Part shown: positions 7,638 through 16,695 of the stretch, piece by piece
Numbering within the stretch: the stretch's first letter is position 1
How the letters are laid out: every line of letters begins with the position of its first letter
Source of the DNA: an uncultured Clostridia bacterium
GTDB taxonomy: Bacteria; Bacillota; Clostridia; UBA1381; UBA9506
NCBI GenBank assembly: GCA_934438075.1
Contig: CAKSBF010000006.1
Location: 1 to 64,000, forward strand
DNA length: 64,000 nucleotides
Direction of reading: 5' to 3'
Position numbers and translations under genes: made by a program
The notes under the pieces: model-generated
Databases searched by the model: none
What the model was told of the DNA's origin: nothing
The model's input: only the letters and a program-made list of their open reading frames with translations

Positions 7638-8021
7638 ATGACAGGCACGACTACATATGTCAGAAAGGGAAGTATTTTTTATGTTGAGCTGGGGTCAGAA
7701 AGGAACGGTCATGTCCAGAACGGCGGTTCTACGGGTTTCAGACCTTGCATCGTTGTAAGCAACCGAGTTGCTTGCAAGGTAAGTCCGGTGCTTTTGGTTG
7801 TTCCGATTACTTCAAGCGCCAATAAAACCGCCAAAAATATGCCGACGCATATGGATCTGAAAGGTGTTCTTGAAAAAGATTCCGTTGCATTGTTTGAACA
7901 GGTTTTAACGGTTAATCGGTATCAGTTGCATAATAAAATTGCAAATCTGCCGGAAAAATTGATGGTTCAGGCTGATGAAAAATTAAAAATAGCATTTGGT
8001 CTTGTTCCTCAGTTCGCATAA
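7638..8021 (+). CDS. PemK/MazF family toxin, no antitoxin adjacent
   Basis: 127-residue protein of the PemK/MazF mRNA-interferase family. The start KGSIFYVELG, the core GFRPCIVVSN and the strand LLVVPITSS are the usual family motifs; length matches. A GAAAGGGG site precedes ATG 7638. Family toxins cleave mRNA at short sequences and are normally paired with a small upstream antitoxin. Here the upstream gene is the primase and only 66 bases separate them, and the downstream side is a terminator, so no partner is encoded next to it. It may be solitary, served by an antitoxin elsewhere, or adapted for element maintenance or control. Confidence 0.85.
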   Translation: MTGTTTYVRKGSIFYVELGSERNGHVQNGGSTGFRPCIVVSNRVACKVSPVLLVVPITSSANKTAKNMPTHMDLKGVLEKDSVALFEQVLTVNRYQLHNKIANLPEKLMVQADEKLKIAFGLVPQFA

Positions 8022-8028
8022 CACACAA

Positions 8029-8069
8029 CAGGCGTATCATCTTTTTACGGATGATACGCCTGTTTTTTT
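8029..8069 (+). terminator. Strong intrinsic terminator after the PemK gene
   Basis: A 13-bp perfect stem (CAGGCGTATCATC with GATGATACGCCTG), 8-base loop and seven T. Confidence 0.92.
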
Positions 8070-8372
8070 AGGTTGAGGTAGGATAAAAGAAGTATACCCA
8101 TCATACCATACATTTATTTTTGGTACAAATTAAAAGAGCGCTCAGATTATGAACGCTCAGTTTGTTGCGAGTTTTTTATTATGCTTCGCAAAAGACATAT
8201 TACAAAGAAAGAGTGTTTTGTTAGATATTTTTCAGCTGATTTTGATAACCACCGCCTCTCGTGAAAGAATATCTATGATAAACTGCGAAAGCAGAGAATT
8301 TTCTGTCGTGAGTAAATAAATATTATGATAATTTATATTTACGCAGAAAAATAAAATACCCTTTTTTCGCAT
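8070..8372. other. Intergenic stretch between the accessory island and the surface-protein operon
   Basis: No gene is evident. GAGCG and CGCTC around 8133-8157 form a small hairpin. This stretch is the likeliest place for the right end of the mobile element, but no att-like direct repeat with another part of the window was found. Confidence 0.4.
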
Positions 8373-8408
8373 CAAAAAACTGCCCAAATTTTTTTGAGCA
8401 GTTTTTGA
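8373..8408 (-). terminator. Terminator of the surface-protein operon
   Basis: On the minus strand CAAAAACTGC pairs with GCAGTTTTTTG, ending in a T-rich tail, right after the stop at 8419. Confidence 0.8.
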
Positions 8409-8418
8409 GTGTAAATTA

Positions 8419-11400
8419 TTATTTTGTAATATTTACGGTTTGAGTTGTATCGTCCCATTTGACATCTGCACCGAGTTTTTCCGACACAAAGCGTATCGGC
8501 AGATATGTGCGGTCATTTTCAATAAATGACGGGGAATCAAGGTCGATTTTTTCGCCGTTTACGGTTGCAAAATCTTCGCCGATTACAAGTGAAATATCAA
8601 TGTTTTCGGCAGTGATTTTAACCGTCTGACTTTCTTCGATCCAATCAACCTTCGCACCGAGAGCCTCTGCTATAAAGCGTATCGGGAGCATTGTTCTGTC
8701 ATTTACAATCTTCGGTGTAACATCGTTTGAAACGGTCTTTCCGTCAATGGTTGCATCCTTTTGACCGATAGTAAGAATTATGCTTGTTGTTGCTTTTTCA
8801 ACCCACTTTGCATAAAGCGTAATTGACTTTGTAATTTTGGTGTTAAAGTCAAATTTGGTTGCAAAATTCTTGTCTGTGTACCAACCGTCAAATACAAATC
8901 CGTCCTTTACGGGTGCTTTAGGTGCGGTAATAACATTATTTCTGCTTACGCTTACCGATTTGATTGACGGAGCACCGTTTGTTTCAAACTTAACCGTAAG
9001 GCTCGATGAGCCGCCTCCGCCACCGCCTCTGCGTGAAGGCGTCGGGTCTGCATCCTTTGCTATAAGCTGATATGCGGAGAATTTCTTTGCGTGAATAATA
9101 ATCGTGTTATCCTTAACTTCAATATATTCACCGTCAGCATTTTTGCTTGTCGTAAGGGCGTCTACCGTACCGTTATGCTCACGCAGGACAATGTATTCAG
9201 CCTTGCCTTGAATTTCAGACGGAATATCAACGGTAAAGGTCAGCAAGTTTTCGGTTTCGGTTATCGGAGTGAAGTTTTCGTCCTTGCCCTTTGAAATGTC
9301 GATATTTATTATAAGCGATGCCGTATATTTTGAATACTTATTCGCAAGTGCTAATTCAATGTTTTCGTTTTCCTCCGCAGCGGAAATGTCGGCTTTTACA
9401 CTTATGCCGTCTGCCTTTTCCTCATCCGAAAGAATGGCATCAAGCTGTTCACTGTCTGCATTTTTTGCAAATATCGCGTTTGCCGCAACATCGCTATCCG
9501 GCATAATCTCAGGTATATCCCATCCAAGGAAGGTATAACCCTCTTTTGATGCGATTTTGTCCGTTGCAGTGATTTTTGCACCGCAGCCGACTGTCGCCTC
9601 ATCTATTATTGTATCGCCCGAAACATAGGTTATTTTGTGCTTGTTGTTAAATATGATTTTATGAGTTTTTTCTATCTCATAACTGTCATTTTTAAATGTA
9701 ATGCTGATTATTTTTTCGCCGTCTGCACTGTCCAGAACAAAATCAATGTCGTTGCCGTCAATGTTCTTGTATTCGCCGTCGTTTATCTTATACTGCTTAA
9801 AATCATTCTTCGCATAATCGTTAAAGCTGATTTTTACGTTTTTATCGGTGGTTTCGGCAGCACCATTGTTTATTGCAAAATCAGGGTCGATTGATACAAA
9901 TGTGCAGCTGTGTGCATCGGCATACGCCTTGACGCTTGAATCCGAATATCCATATAAGTTTATTTCTCTTTGATAACTTGAAGATTCGTCCGGTATATTC
10001 AGTGCAATATCTTTGTTTAAGAAATACACACTTTCAAGATTTTCGCATTTTATAAATGACCAATCCATATTTACCGATGCAACATTTGCCGGAATTACAA
10101 CATTTTTTACGCTGCTGCCCTTCATAAACGCCTTGCCGATTGTTTTGAGCGTTGACGGAAGTGTAATTTCTTCGGCATTATAGAGTTCATACAGAACATA
10201 ATCGCCTATATCGGTAATGCCCTCGCCGACAACAACCTTTTTAATTGTTTCGGCTTTCGCTCTGTCAGTCATATATTCAAGAACATGGTCTGCCTGTTCA
10301 TTACCGCTTCCGCCCACCACACTTGCACTGCCCGTGCCGCTGATGTAAAGCGTGCCGTCCTTTGAAAGCGACCATTTTGCTTTGTCGTTCGCACTGAATG
10401 TACCTGCCGCAACAGGCGGTTCAACAACAAATTTTGCATTTACGGTTATATCCTTGTCCGGCATTATTTCGGGGAGGTTTTCCCAGCCGTCAAATGCATA
10501 ACCCTCTTTTACGGGAGTTTTGTCAAGTGCGGGAACTTCAAGTCCGCAGCCGACAAGAACGGTTGCAAACTCTTTGCCGTCCACCATATAGATAACCTTG
10601 TGAAGATTGTTGAGCTTAATTGTTTTTACGACGGTTTTTGTCTTTGAAAGGTCATCGTTTGCAAAGGTTACTGATACACTCTGCTCGCCGTGCTTACTGT
10701 CCAGAGTATACGAAATCGGTGAAGATGTGATTTTCTTATACGAGCCTCCGCCGATACTGTACTTTGTGTAGCCCTCTGCATTTAATTTAATCGACACGGT
10801 TTTGCTGTTTGTTTCAGCTGCGCCGTCATTGATTGTGAAGTCAGCCTTGTATACCTTGCCGTCCTTTACGATATCATATGTCGAATAGTAGCCCGACAGT
10901 ACCGAATCGTTGTCAATAAAGAGCGTTATTTCATCATCGTCTATACCGATAAGGTCGGAATCGCGGACAACAAAGTCACGGTTTTCAATATCCTCGGTGT
11001 CGGACTGCGAAAATGTCACCTTGCCGTTCAGTGTTGCAATCCATTCGTTGTCTTCAAGCCTTGTCGTCACAGAACCGCGGAACAACTCGCCTACGGACAA
11101 GTGAAGACTTTCTTCATTTTCGGGGTTGAAATCGAATGTGGCAAGGTTGAGAAAAATAAGTGCAAGGTCATCAAATGTCACTTTGTCCTGCTCATTTTTG
11201 CCGTCAAGACCGATTTTCTGCGCTATGTTTTCTTCCTGCGTAAATGCCTTGAGTGAGGTTTTAAGCTCGCCGTATGTAATTTCGTCATTCGCACCGAATT
11301 CCGTCTCGCTCTTGGGCGCTATCCAATCCGAAGCGTGATTTACACAGCCGTTTGTAAAAGTTCCCGCCGTAAGGTCGGTGTACTTCAGCGTGTCACGGTC

Positions 11401-12378
11401 AACGTAAAGAGTAGTCGCCTGAAGTCTTACAAGCGCTTCCGCAAGCGCCGCCTTTGTGACGTTTTTGTCATACATCGAGTAAATCTGCGGAATAATTCCG
11501 CAGTCGCTCATTATTTTTACCGCGTCAGCGTTTGTCGGCGCGGATTTATAGTTTTCGTCCGCACTGTCTATATCAAGGCAAACAATCCTCCACCCGTAAA
11601 ATCCGTTGTCGTCTCTGTCGCCGGCATTGATGAGCAAATTATATGCGGCGGAGTTTTTATGCGCAAAAACAGCAACCGTTCGGGGCGCCTGGTTCAAGAA
11701 ATCCTCCGCAACGGTGTCTGTGCCGAGGAAATATATATTTTTAACATTCGGAAAGCTGTAGAAGCTGAAATAATTGCTTACCAACTCAATATCACTTTCA
11801 AAAATGATTGTATCAACATCATTTTTGTTTACATCGGACATAAAGTCATCAGCTTCGCCGCCGCCGAAATAGGTAAGCGTGCCGTTTGAGTATGCCCAGT
11901 AAGTATTTTCGTTGTACTTTCCGCCAAAACTTGCATTTACATTCTTTATATTAGCCTTCGCGTCCACAACGGTAATATCGCTGTCGGCATAGTTTTCTTC
12001 GTCCTTAGATACTACTAAGAAACCTATAAGCATTTCGCAGTCCGAAACGCCCATATCCTCTTTCCAGTCGGAAAAGTCATTTTCAATATCTCCCTTTAAA
12101 AACTCGGGTTCAAAGGAAAAAAAGCGTGGGATTGCAAGAATAATTTTTCCGTTAACATTTCCTCCGACGCATACTGCGTATTCGTATGCATTTTCGTCGG
12201 ACGGAACTTTTGCGTCAAACGTATACACATAATCCTCCCAACCCTCATCATACGCAATCTTAACATTTGTCGGCGTGCCGAGCTTTGTTTTGCCCGAGGC
12301 AAAAACCACGCCTGTCATCATTTGCATAAGCATAAATACCGACAGTATTATGCTTATAACTTTGCTTGTTCTTTTCAT
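8419..12378 (-). CDS. Secreted multidomain surface protein with copper-amine-oxidase-N domain
   Basis: 1319-residue exported protein. Signal peptide at residues 1-28 (lysine/arginine start, hydrophobic ISIILSVFMLMQMM). An SLH-like segment lies around 275-410. Three beta-grasp repeats of the Listeria-Bacteroides (Flg_new) type contain GYAFDGW, GYTFLGW and GFVFDGW, near residues 595-655, 905-965 and 1120-1185. A BspA-like leucine-rich stretch lies between the first two (LPSTLKTIGKAF). A Gly/Ser linker precedes the third, and the C-terminus holds paired copper-amine-oxidase-N motifs (NDRTMLPIRFIAEALGA and NDRTYLPIRFVSEKLGA). These domains are known for surface adhesion or wall binding, not oxidase activity. 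No LPXTG anchor. It is the last gene of the LytTR operon and shares signal peptide and upstream repeat with the preceding gene. Confidence 0.88.
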   Translation of the reverse strand: MKRTSKVISIILSVFMLMQMMTGVVFASGKTKLGTPTNVKIAYDEGWEDYVYTFDAKVPSDENAYEYAVCVGGNVNGKIILAIPRFFSFEPEFLKGDIENDFSDWKEDMGVSDCEMLIGFLVVSKDEENYADSDITVVDAKANIKNVNASFGGKYNENTYWAYSNGTLTYFGGGEADDFMSDVNKNDVDTIIFESDIELVSNYFSFYSFPNVKNIYFLGTDTVAEDFLNQAPRTVAVFAHKNSAAYNLLINAGDRDDNGFYGWRIVCLDIDSADENYKSAPTNADAVKIMSDCGIIPQIYSMYDKNVTKAALAEALVRLQATTLYVDRDTLKYTDLTAGTFTNGCVNHASDWIAPKSETEFGANDEITYGELKTSLKAFTQEENIAQKIGLDGKNEQDKVTFDDLALIFLNLATFDFNPENEESLHLSVGELFRGSVTTRLEDNEWIATLNGKVTFSQSDTEDIENRDFVVRDSDLIGIDDDEITLFIDNDSVLSGYYSTYDIVKDGKVYKADFTINDGAAETNSKTVSIKLNAEGYTKYSIGGGSYKKITSSPISYTLDSKHGEQSVSVTFANDDLSKTKTVVKTIKLNNLHKVIYMVDGKEFATVLVGCGLEVPALDKTPVKEGYAFDGWENLPEIMPDKDITVNAKFVVEPPVAAGTFSANDKAKWSLSKDGTLYISGTGSASVVGGSGNEQADHVLEYMTDRAKAETIKKVVVGEGITDIGDYVLYELYNAEEITLPSTLKTIGKAFMKGSSVKNVVIPANVASVNMDWSFIKCENLESVYFLNKDIALNIPDESSSYQREINLYGYSDSSVKAYADAHSCTFVSIDPDFAINNGAAETTDKNVKISFNDYAKNDFKQYKINDGEYKNIDGNDIDFVLDSADGEKIISITFKNDSYEIEKTHKIIFNNKHKITYVSGDTIIDEATVGCGAKITATDKIASKEGYTFLGWDIPEIMPDSDVAANAIFAKNADSEQLDAILSDEEKADGISVKADISAAEENENIELALANKYSKYTASLIINIDISKGKDENFTPITETENLLTFTVDIPSEIQGKAEYIVLREHNGTVDALTTSKNADGEYIEVKDNTIIIHAKKFSAYQLIAKDADPTPSRRGGGGGGSSSLTVKFETNGAPSIKSVSVSRNNVITAPKAPVKDGFVFDGWYTDKNFATKFDFNTKITKSITLYAKWVEKATTSIILTIGQKDATIDGKTVSNDVTPKIVNDRTMLPIRFIAEALGAKVDWIEESQTVKITAENIDISLVIGEDFATVNGEKIDLDSPSFIENDRTYLPIRFVSEKLGADVKWDDTTQTVNITK

Positions 12379-12398
12379 AAAAACATCCTTTCATAATG

Positions 12399-12432
12399 TA
12401 TTATTTTATATTAACCGCCGCGGCGGAAAATA
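12399..12432 (-). repeat. Intergenic repeat copy 1 ahead of a surface protein
   Basis: On the minus strand the block ATTTTCCGC-N3-GGCGG followed by TTRATATAAAATAATA matches the copy at 13612-13645, with a small GC hairpin. It lies between the two surface-protein genes, just upstream of the ribosome site. Confidence 0.65.
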
Positions 12433-13587
12433 TTACTTTTTGGTAATTGTTATAGTTTGAGTTGCATCATCCCATTGAACATCTGCACCGAGCTTTTCAG
12501 CCACAAATCTAAGCGGAAGATAAGTTCTGTCGTTTTCTACAAATGCGGGCGAGTCGAGTTCAACATCTTCGGTCTTCTGATTATAAACGGCTATCTTCTC
12601 TGTTACTTCCGCAGTTTTTTTGCCGATTTCTACCGAAATATCCGTTTTGCGCGATTTGATTGATACCCTTTGCAAATACTCATCCCAATAGACTTTAGCG
12701 CCGAGATTTTCGGCAACAAAACGTATCGGGAGCATTGTTCTGTCATTTACAATCTTCGGCGCAACATCGTTTGTAACCGTTTCACCGTTTACGATTGCAT
12801 TTACATCACCTATTGTAAGAATGATAACCGTAGGCGGCGTTATATCCTTGCTTACTGTTTCTGTCTTTACCCCATTTGCCGAAACCGCGGAAACAATCGT
12901 ATCATCCTTTACGAACAGCAAATAATCGTTTCCGCTTTCTAAATTTTCGTCCGAAATGCTGAGTTTAACGTTTTCAACGCTTTTTCCGTATTGGCTTTCT
13001 TGGCTATAAAATTTTCCGCTGACGGTTGCTTCATCACCCGAAACGTTTACGCTTCCCTCATATTTTACATATCCTTTCACATAGAGCAAGCCGCCGACCA
13101 CCTCTTCTCGACCCTCTCTTATCAGTTTTCCGCTCCAATCCATGCTGTATCCCCCGCTGTATATCGCGAAATGGCTGTTCAGAGCATTATAAACAATCTT
13201 TGCAAGCTGTGCATATGAAACATACGAATCAAGACTTAATTCAACACCGTTGCGCAATTGAACCAACAGTCCGGGCAAAGAAGCCCCGTCCGGCATCATA
13301 GATGATGCAAATATGTTACATATTTGTTCTAAACTTACATTTTCATCATCTCCTCCGTTGTATGTACCTTCAAATAAGTTTGTGCACACTCTGTAAAGAT
13401 CTGCTCTTGAAACGGTCTTATCTGCATTTTCGTACACGTCCGGCATAATTCCCAGATCATAACATATCTTGGCGGCACATGGACATTCAATACTCTCATC
13501 TGTTACCTTTGTCGCCATACACGGCACAACCTGCATAAGCATAAGTACCGACAGTATTACGCTTATGACTTTACATGTCTTTTTCAT
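12433..13587 (-). CDS. Secreted protein with SLH-like and copper-amine-oxidase-N domains
   Basis: 384-residue exported protein. Signal peptide residues 1-25 nearly match that of the 1319-residue neighbour (CKVISVILSVLMLMQVVP). An SLH-like segment follows (AAKICYDLGIMPDVYENAD, with SRADLYRVC) at about 37-165. A short beta-rich middle comes next, then a copper-amine-oxidase-N region from about 250 to the end, with paired motifs NDRTMLPIRFVAENLGA and NDRTYLPLRFVAEKLGA. No LPXTG motif. It lies 58 bases after the small membrane-protein gene and 54 before its larger paralogue; both gaps carry the same repeat. It likely arose by duplication and probably acts on the cell surface as wall-binding protein or ligand. 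Confidence 0.85.
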   Translation of the reverse strand: MKKTCKVISVILSVLMLMQVVPCMATKVTDESIECPCAAKICYDLGIMPDVYENADKTVSRADLYRVCTNLFEGTYNGGDDENVSLEQICNIFASSMMPDGASLPGLLVQLRNGVELSLDSYVSYAQLAKIVYNALNSHFAIYSGGYSMDWSGKLIREGREEVVGGLLYVKGYVKYEGSVNVSGDEATVSGKFYSQESQYGKSVENVKLSISDENLESGNDYLLFVKDDTIVSAVSANGVKTETVSKDITPPTVIILTIGDVNAIVNGETVTNDVAPKIVNDRTMLPIRFVAENLGAKVYWDEYLQRVSIKSRKTDISVEIGKKTAEVTEKIAVYNQKTEDVELDSPAFVENDRTYLPLRFVAEKLGADVQWDDATQTITITKK

Positions 13588-13611
13588 AAAAATCTTCCTT
13601 CCGTTTATTAA

Positions 13612-13645
13612 TATTATTTTATATCAACCGCCAATGCGGAAAATA
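13612..13645 (-). repeat. Intergenic repeat copy 2 ahead of a surface protein
   Basis: Same block as at 12399-12432, differing at the three loop bases and one R position, again directly upstream of the ribosome site. It is probably a remnant of a duplicated gene-plus-leader unit; a regulatory hairpin or promoter role is possible. Confidence 0.65.
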
Positions 13646-14125
13646 TCATAATTTGCAGTTGTCGATAATCTGCGCATTCTGATAGTGCATTGTAAGTCCC
13701 TGAAGCATTAAAAATTGTTTCAGCTGTTTTTTCTTTTCAGTGGACACATTCGGGCTTTCGTTTATTGTAATCCAAACACTTCGTAGCTTGTTCCACGCAT
13801 TGGGGTTATTTTCGCAGCCGTATTGCTGAATATACGCAATCAGTTCGTCCGCTGTCTGATCGGACGGCGACACAGCAATTCTCGTAAAAAGTTGGTCTCT
13901 TTCCTTTCTTAGCTGTGTCAACGCTCCGGCAAGAGCAAAAAATCCAAGAAAATATATAAGCCCTGTCAGAAAAAACACAACAAATACTCCCACAAGATTG
14001 CGTTTCCTCAGCAAACGCATATACAATTTTTTCAATGGCTTATAAAGAAATATAAAGCACACAACACCGGCAATAAGCGGTGCAAATGCCATAAATGATA
14101 CAATACCTGATGCATTTTGTTCCAT
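13646..14125 (-). CDS. Small membrane protein, paralogue of the next-upstream gene product
   Basis: 159-residue protein not matching a family I know. Two membrane segments (about residues 8-28 and 44-68) are joined by a strongly basic loop (KKLYMRLLRKRN), then a soluble C-terminal half. The last 55 residues align with those of the 118-residue product at 14189-14545: N-P-x-x-W, then INESPNV against INQSPDV, and IIDNCKL against IIDNYKG at the very end. Start ATG 14125 has GGAAGGAAG-type sites upstream. It lies in the same operon as a sensor kinase and surface proteins. It could be a sensor accessory or an export or signal-processing protein; it is not AgrB, as its cysteine protease residues are absent. 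Confidence 0.72.
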   Translation of the reverse strand: MEQNASGIVSFMAFAPLIAGVVCFIFLYKPLKKLYMRLLRKRNLVGVFVVFFLTGLIYFLGFFALAGALTQLRKERDQLFTRIAVSPSDQTADELIAYIQQYGCENNPNAWNKLRSVWITINESPNVSTEKKKQLKQFLMLQGLTMHYQNAQIIDNCKL

Positions 14126-14188
14126 AATAATTAATCTTCCTTTCCTTAAAACATACCCATATTATTCGTCTGATTCTCTCTATATTGC

Positions 14189-14545
14189 CTATCCCTTGTA
14201 ATTATCAATAATTTTCATATTGTTGATATAAAGACCTTTCTTTATAAGTCGGTCTTTAGGTTTTTGTTTTAATTCGGTCGGAACATCAGGGGATTGGTTT
14301 ATTTTGTAAAACATATCCCGGTATTCACCCCAAACTTTCGGATGGTTTCTTATTCCGATACCGAACTTACAAAGTGTTTTGTAAACTCTCCACGCATTCT
14401 CCTGCGTGGGAGAATGCTTTGCCGTTTTCATTCTTATATTTAACACAATGGCAAGTATCAATGACCGTATAAAGAAAATCATCAACGGAAGCATAATTAT
14501 CACCATCGGACAGGCGCGTATTATCTCTATAGTTTTATTATTCAT
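14189..14545 (-). CDS. Small membrane protein coupled to the sensor kinase
   Basis: 118-residue protein with one N-terminal membrane segment (about residues 8-33, rich in Ile, Leu and Met) and a soluble C-terminal domain. The domain is homologous to the last 55 residues of the product of 13646-14125 and ends IIDNYKG. ATG 14545 is chosen over the GTG at 14554 because the GAGGTGAT ribosome site covers the latter; this start overlaps the kinase stop by eight bases, suggesting translational coupling. Function unknown. Tight coupling to an AgrC-like kinase suggests it modulates the kinase or is part of its signal. Confidence 0.72.
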   Translation of the reverse strand: MNNKTIEIIRACPMVIIMLPLMIFFIRSLILAIVLNIRMKTAKHSPTQENAWRVYKTLCKFGIGIRNHPKVWGEYRDMFYKINQSPDVPTELKQKPKDRLIKKGLYINNMKIIDNYKG

Positions 14546-15899
14546 TTTCATCACCTCGTTTCGTTATCGTCAAATCCTGTACAAACAGGTTATTTTTGAT
14601 TTCTGTATTTATCAGTATTTCGGGGTGGGTATCAATCAGCTTTTTCACAATCGGAAGTCCCTGACCCCGGTTTTTGCCCTTTGACGAATACCCCTTTTTC
14701 CATATCTTTGACATATCAATCTCACCTGAAAATCCGTTGCAGAGCGTTATGCTGTACTGATTATCGTTTTGCAGCATAACAAGCGATATCACCTTGTTAT
14801 CGCTCACCGTTGCCGCTTCAACCGCATTGTCAAGCAGATTTCCAATGATTCGGCACAAATCAAGCGTCGGAATGGAGGGTATATCAACCTCCGAAAATAT
14901 CGTAATTTCCACATTGATGCCGCCGGACATTGCCTCATTCAGTTTTGCATTGATAAGGCTTTTCAGCGGCAGCTGCTTGATTTTCTTTGTTGCAAGATAA
15001 ATGTTCTTTGAAATTTTTTCAAGTGTTTCACTTTTCAAAATCTCCTCACCGAAATACTGTTCCAGTTCATCAAATCGCTTTTCCTCAACAAAATCACGCA
15101 TAGACAAAATCATATTTTTGTAGTCATGCCGTGATTTTTGCATTTCATCAAGCAGGTTTTCTATTGTGGCGGTATAGTTTTTCAATGTTTCAACTTCGTC
15201 TTGCTTTGTGATAAGGTCAATCTCGTTTTTCAAAAGACCTTGCAGCATCGACATTGTAAGCACCATCAAAATCGAATACATTGCCACCAAAAACAACGCT
15301 CCCACATAAAAAGCATAATTTCCGTACTCAATCTGCACCCGTGTCGAAATCACGATAAACAGGGTGTCCGTAATGCTCAAAAACACATAGAGCATACCGA
15401 ACAATTTCGGATTCAACACCAGAAAATCAAGACTTTTTATAATCGACACCGCTTTTTCTGATATGTACTTTATATTCCGATACTTTTCATAAAACCACAT
15501 TGCCGCAAACGCCGTAATGTTCAAAAACACCATTGCATACAACATCGAATAAAAGCACCTAAGTCCGTATGTGAAGCACTCTCTTGCGAATATATACACC
15601 GCCGAAAAATATATCAGCATCATTACTCGGTGGAAAAATGCTATTATCATTGCACTTGCAAGTGAGGTTATTTTGTTTTCGTTAAGTATCAGCTTACACA
15701 GCACGCTTGCCGTCAAAACGAATGCCCCGACCGAAATATAATGCGGCAGACTGATATTCAAAATGAAATTTACAATCGGTATTGCTGCAACAAAAATTGC
15801 AAAGCGTGTCCTTCCGGCATTTTCACGGCGGTAAAGCGTTATGCTGACCATAAGCGCAGACAGAGCCGTGAACAGTGCGCTAAATATTTCTACCCACAA
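14538..15899 (-). CDS. AgrC-like membrane sensor histidine kinase (GHKL)
   Basis: 453-residue sensor kinase. The first 220 residues hold about six membrane segments. A coiled linker then leads to the phosphoacceptor motif SRHDYKN with His258, typical of AgrC/NatK-type (HPK10-like) kinases. The ATP-binding domain has GNLLDNAVEA (N354, D357, N358) and a G-box KNRGQGLPIVKK near 409-420. The start is TTG 15899, ten bases after AAAGGAG, overlapping the response regulator stop by 20 bases. It should phosphorylate the LytTR regulator encoded upstream. The usual agr genes for peptide processing (AgrB/AgrD) are absent; two small membrane proteins occupy that place. The stimulus is unknown. Confidence 0.9.
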   Translation of the reverse strand: MWVEIFSALFTALSALMVSITLYRRENAGRTRFAIFVAAIPIVNFILNISLPHYISVGAFVLTASVLCKLILNENKITSLASAMIIAFFHRVMMLIYFSAVYIFARECFTYGLRCFYSMLYAMVFLNITAFAAMWFYEKYRNIKYISEKAVSIIKSLDFLVLNPKLFGMLYVFLSITDTLFIVISTRVQIEYGNYAFYVGALFLVAMYSILMVLTMSMLQGLLKNEIDLITKQDEVETLKNYTATIENLLDEMQKSRHDYKNMILSMRDFVEEKRFDELEQYFGEEILKSETLEKISKNIYLATKKIKQLPLKSLINAKLNEAMSGGINVEITIFSEVDIPSIPTLDLCRIIGNLLDNAVEAATVSDNKVISLVMLQNDNQYSITLCNGFSGEIDMSKIWKKGYSSKGKNRGQGLPIVKKLIDTHPEILINTEIKNNLFVQDLTITKRGDENE

Positions 15900-16629
15900 T
15901 AGCCATCAGCTCCTTTACTTTCCGAAGCGAGAGCGAGCAGACGTTGCCGCCGGACAAGTCTAAATGTGCATTACTTCGCTCCGTGTGTATTTTCAGTATT
16001 TTTTCGGTATTAACGATGATTGCTCTGTGGCACTGAAAGAACCGCCTGTCAAGCTCTTTGGCGATTTCTTTAAGCGGAGTATAGCTCTCAATCGTCCTGC
16101 TCGGCGTATGTATTATGATTTTTCTGCCAATACTGTCTGTTTCGATATAAATGATATCGCTTAATATCACAGGAAAGTAATCAAGTCCCGATTTGATCAT
16201 AATGTGCTTCTCCTCATTTTTGATAACCGAGCTTTCCTTGATTACCGTATCAAAGCACTCTGTTAAACGTTTTTTAAAATGTCTGTCTGTTTTATCTATA
16301 AAGTCGAGAATTTTCAGTTTATAGGACAGCGCTGTCATACCAAGCTCCGTGTGCGAAGTTATGAAAATTATATACCCGAGATAATCGCACTCCCTTATTT
16401 TCTGCGCAAGATTAAGCCCGTTCACATTTGCCGCAAGCTCTATATCCAAAAGGTAAATATTTCTGCACTTATCTGATGTTTTGGCATATTCCAAAACCTT
16501 TGAAAAATCGCTCTGTATCTGATGGCAGTCAAACTCATATTCGCTGTTTTCAAAATACTCCAATGCAACAGATGCTATCTTTATCAGCGTTGATTTCACA
16601 TCTTCGCAGATGATTATATTGAACTTCAT
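15880..16629 (-). CDS. LytTR-family response regulator (AgrA/VirR-like)
   Basis: 249-residue regulator. The receiver domain spans about 1-120: acidic pocket CED near residue 8-10, phosphoacceptor Asp62 in YLLDIEL, switch FITSH, conserved Lys in IDKTD. The LytTR DNA-binding domain spans about 137-245, with YIETDSIGR and FFQCHRAIIVNTEKI typical of the family. ATG 16629 is ten bases after GGAGG; the GTG two codons upstream is too close to that site. It is the first gene of the operon. Two 12-bp direct repeats 21 bases apart lie upstream of its promoter, as LytTR proteins bind, so autoregulation is likely. Confidence 0.93.
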   Translation of the reverse strand: MKFNIIICEDVKSTLIKIASVALEYFENSEYEFDCHQIQSDFSKVLEYAKTSDKCRNIYLLDIELAANVNGLNLAQKIRECDYLGYIIFITSHTELGMTALSYKLKILDFIDKTDRHFKKRLTECFDTVIKESSVIKNEEKHIMIKSGLDYFPVILSDIIYIETDSIGRKIIIHTPSRTIESYTPLKEIAKELDRRFFQCHRAIIVNTEKILKIHTERSNAHLDLSGGNVCSLSLRKVKELMAIVGRNI

Positions 16630-16656
16630 TTTCACTCACCTCCGGGTACATATATG

Positions 16657-16685
16657 ATTTTACCTTAAAATATGTCCCCATTAAA
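16657..16685 (-). promoter_or_regulatory. Probable activator-dependent promoter of the LytTR operon
   Basis: On the minus strand TTTAAT (16685-16680) and TAAAAT (16662-16657) are 17 bases apart. The poor -35 box suits activation by the LytTR protein bound to the adjacent repeats. Confidence 0.5.
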
Positions 16686-16695
16686 TACTTTCTGC

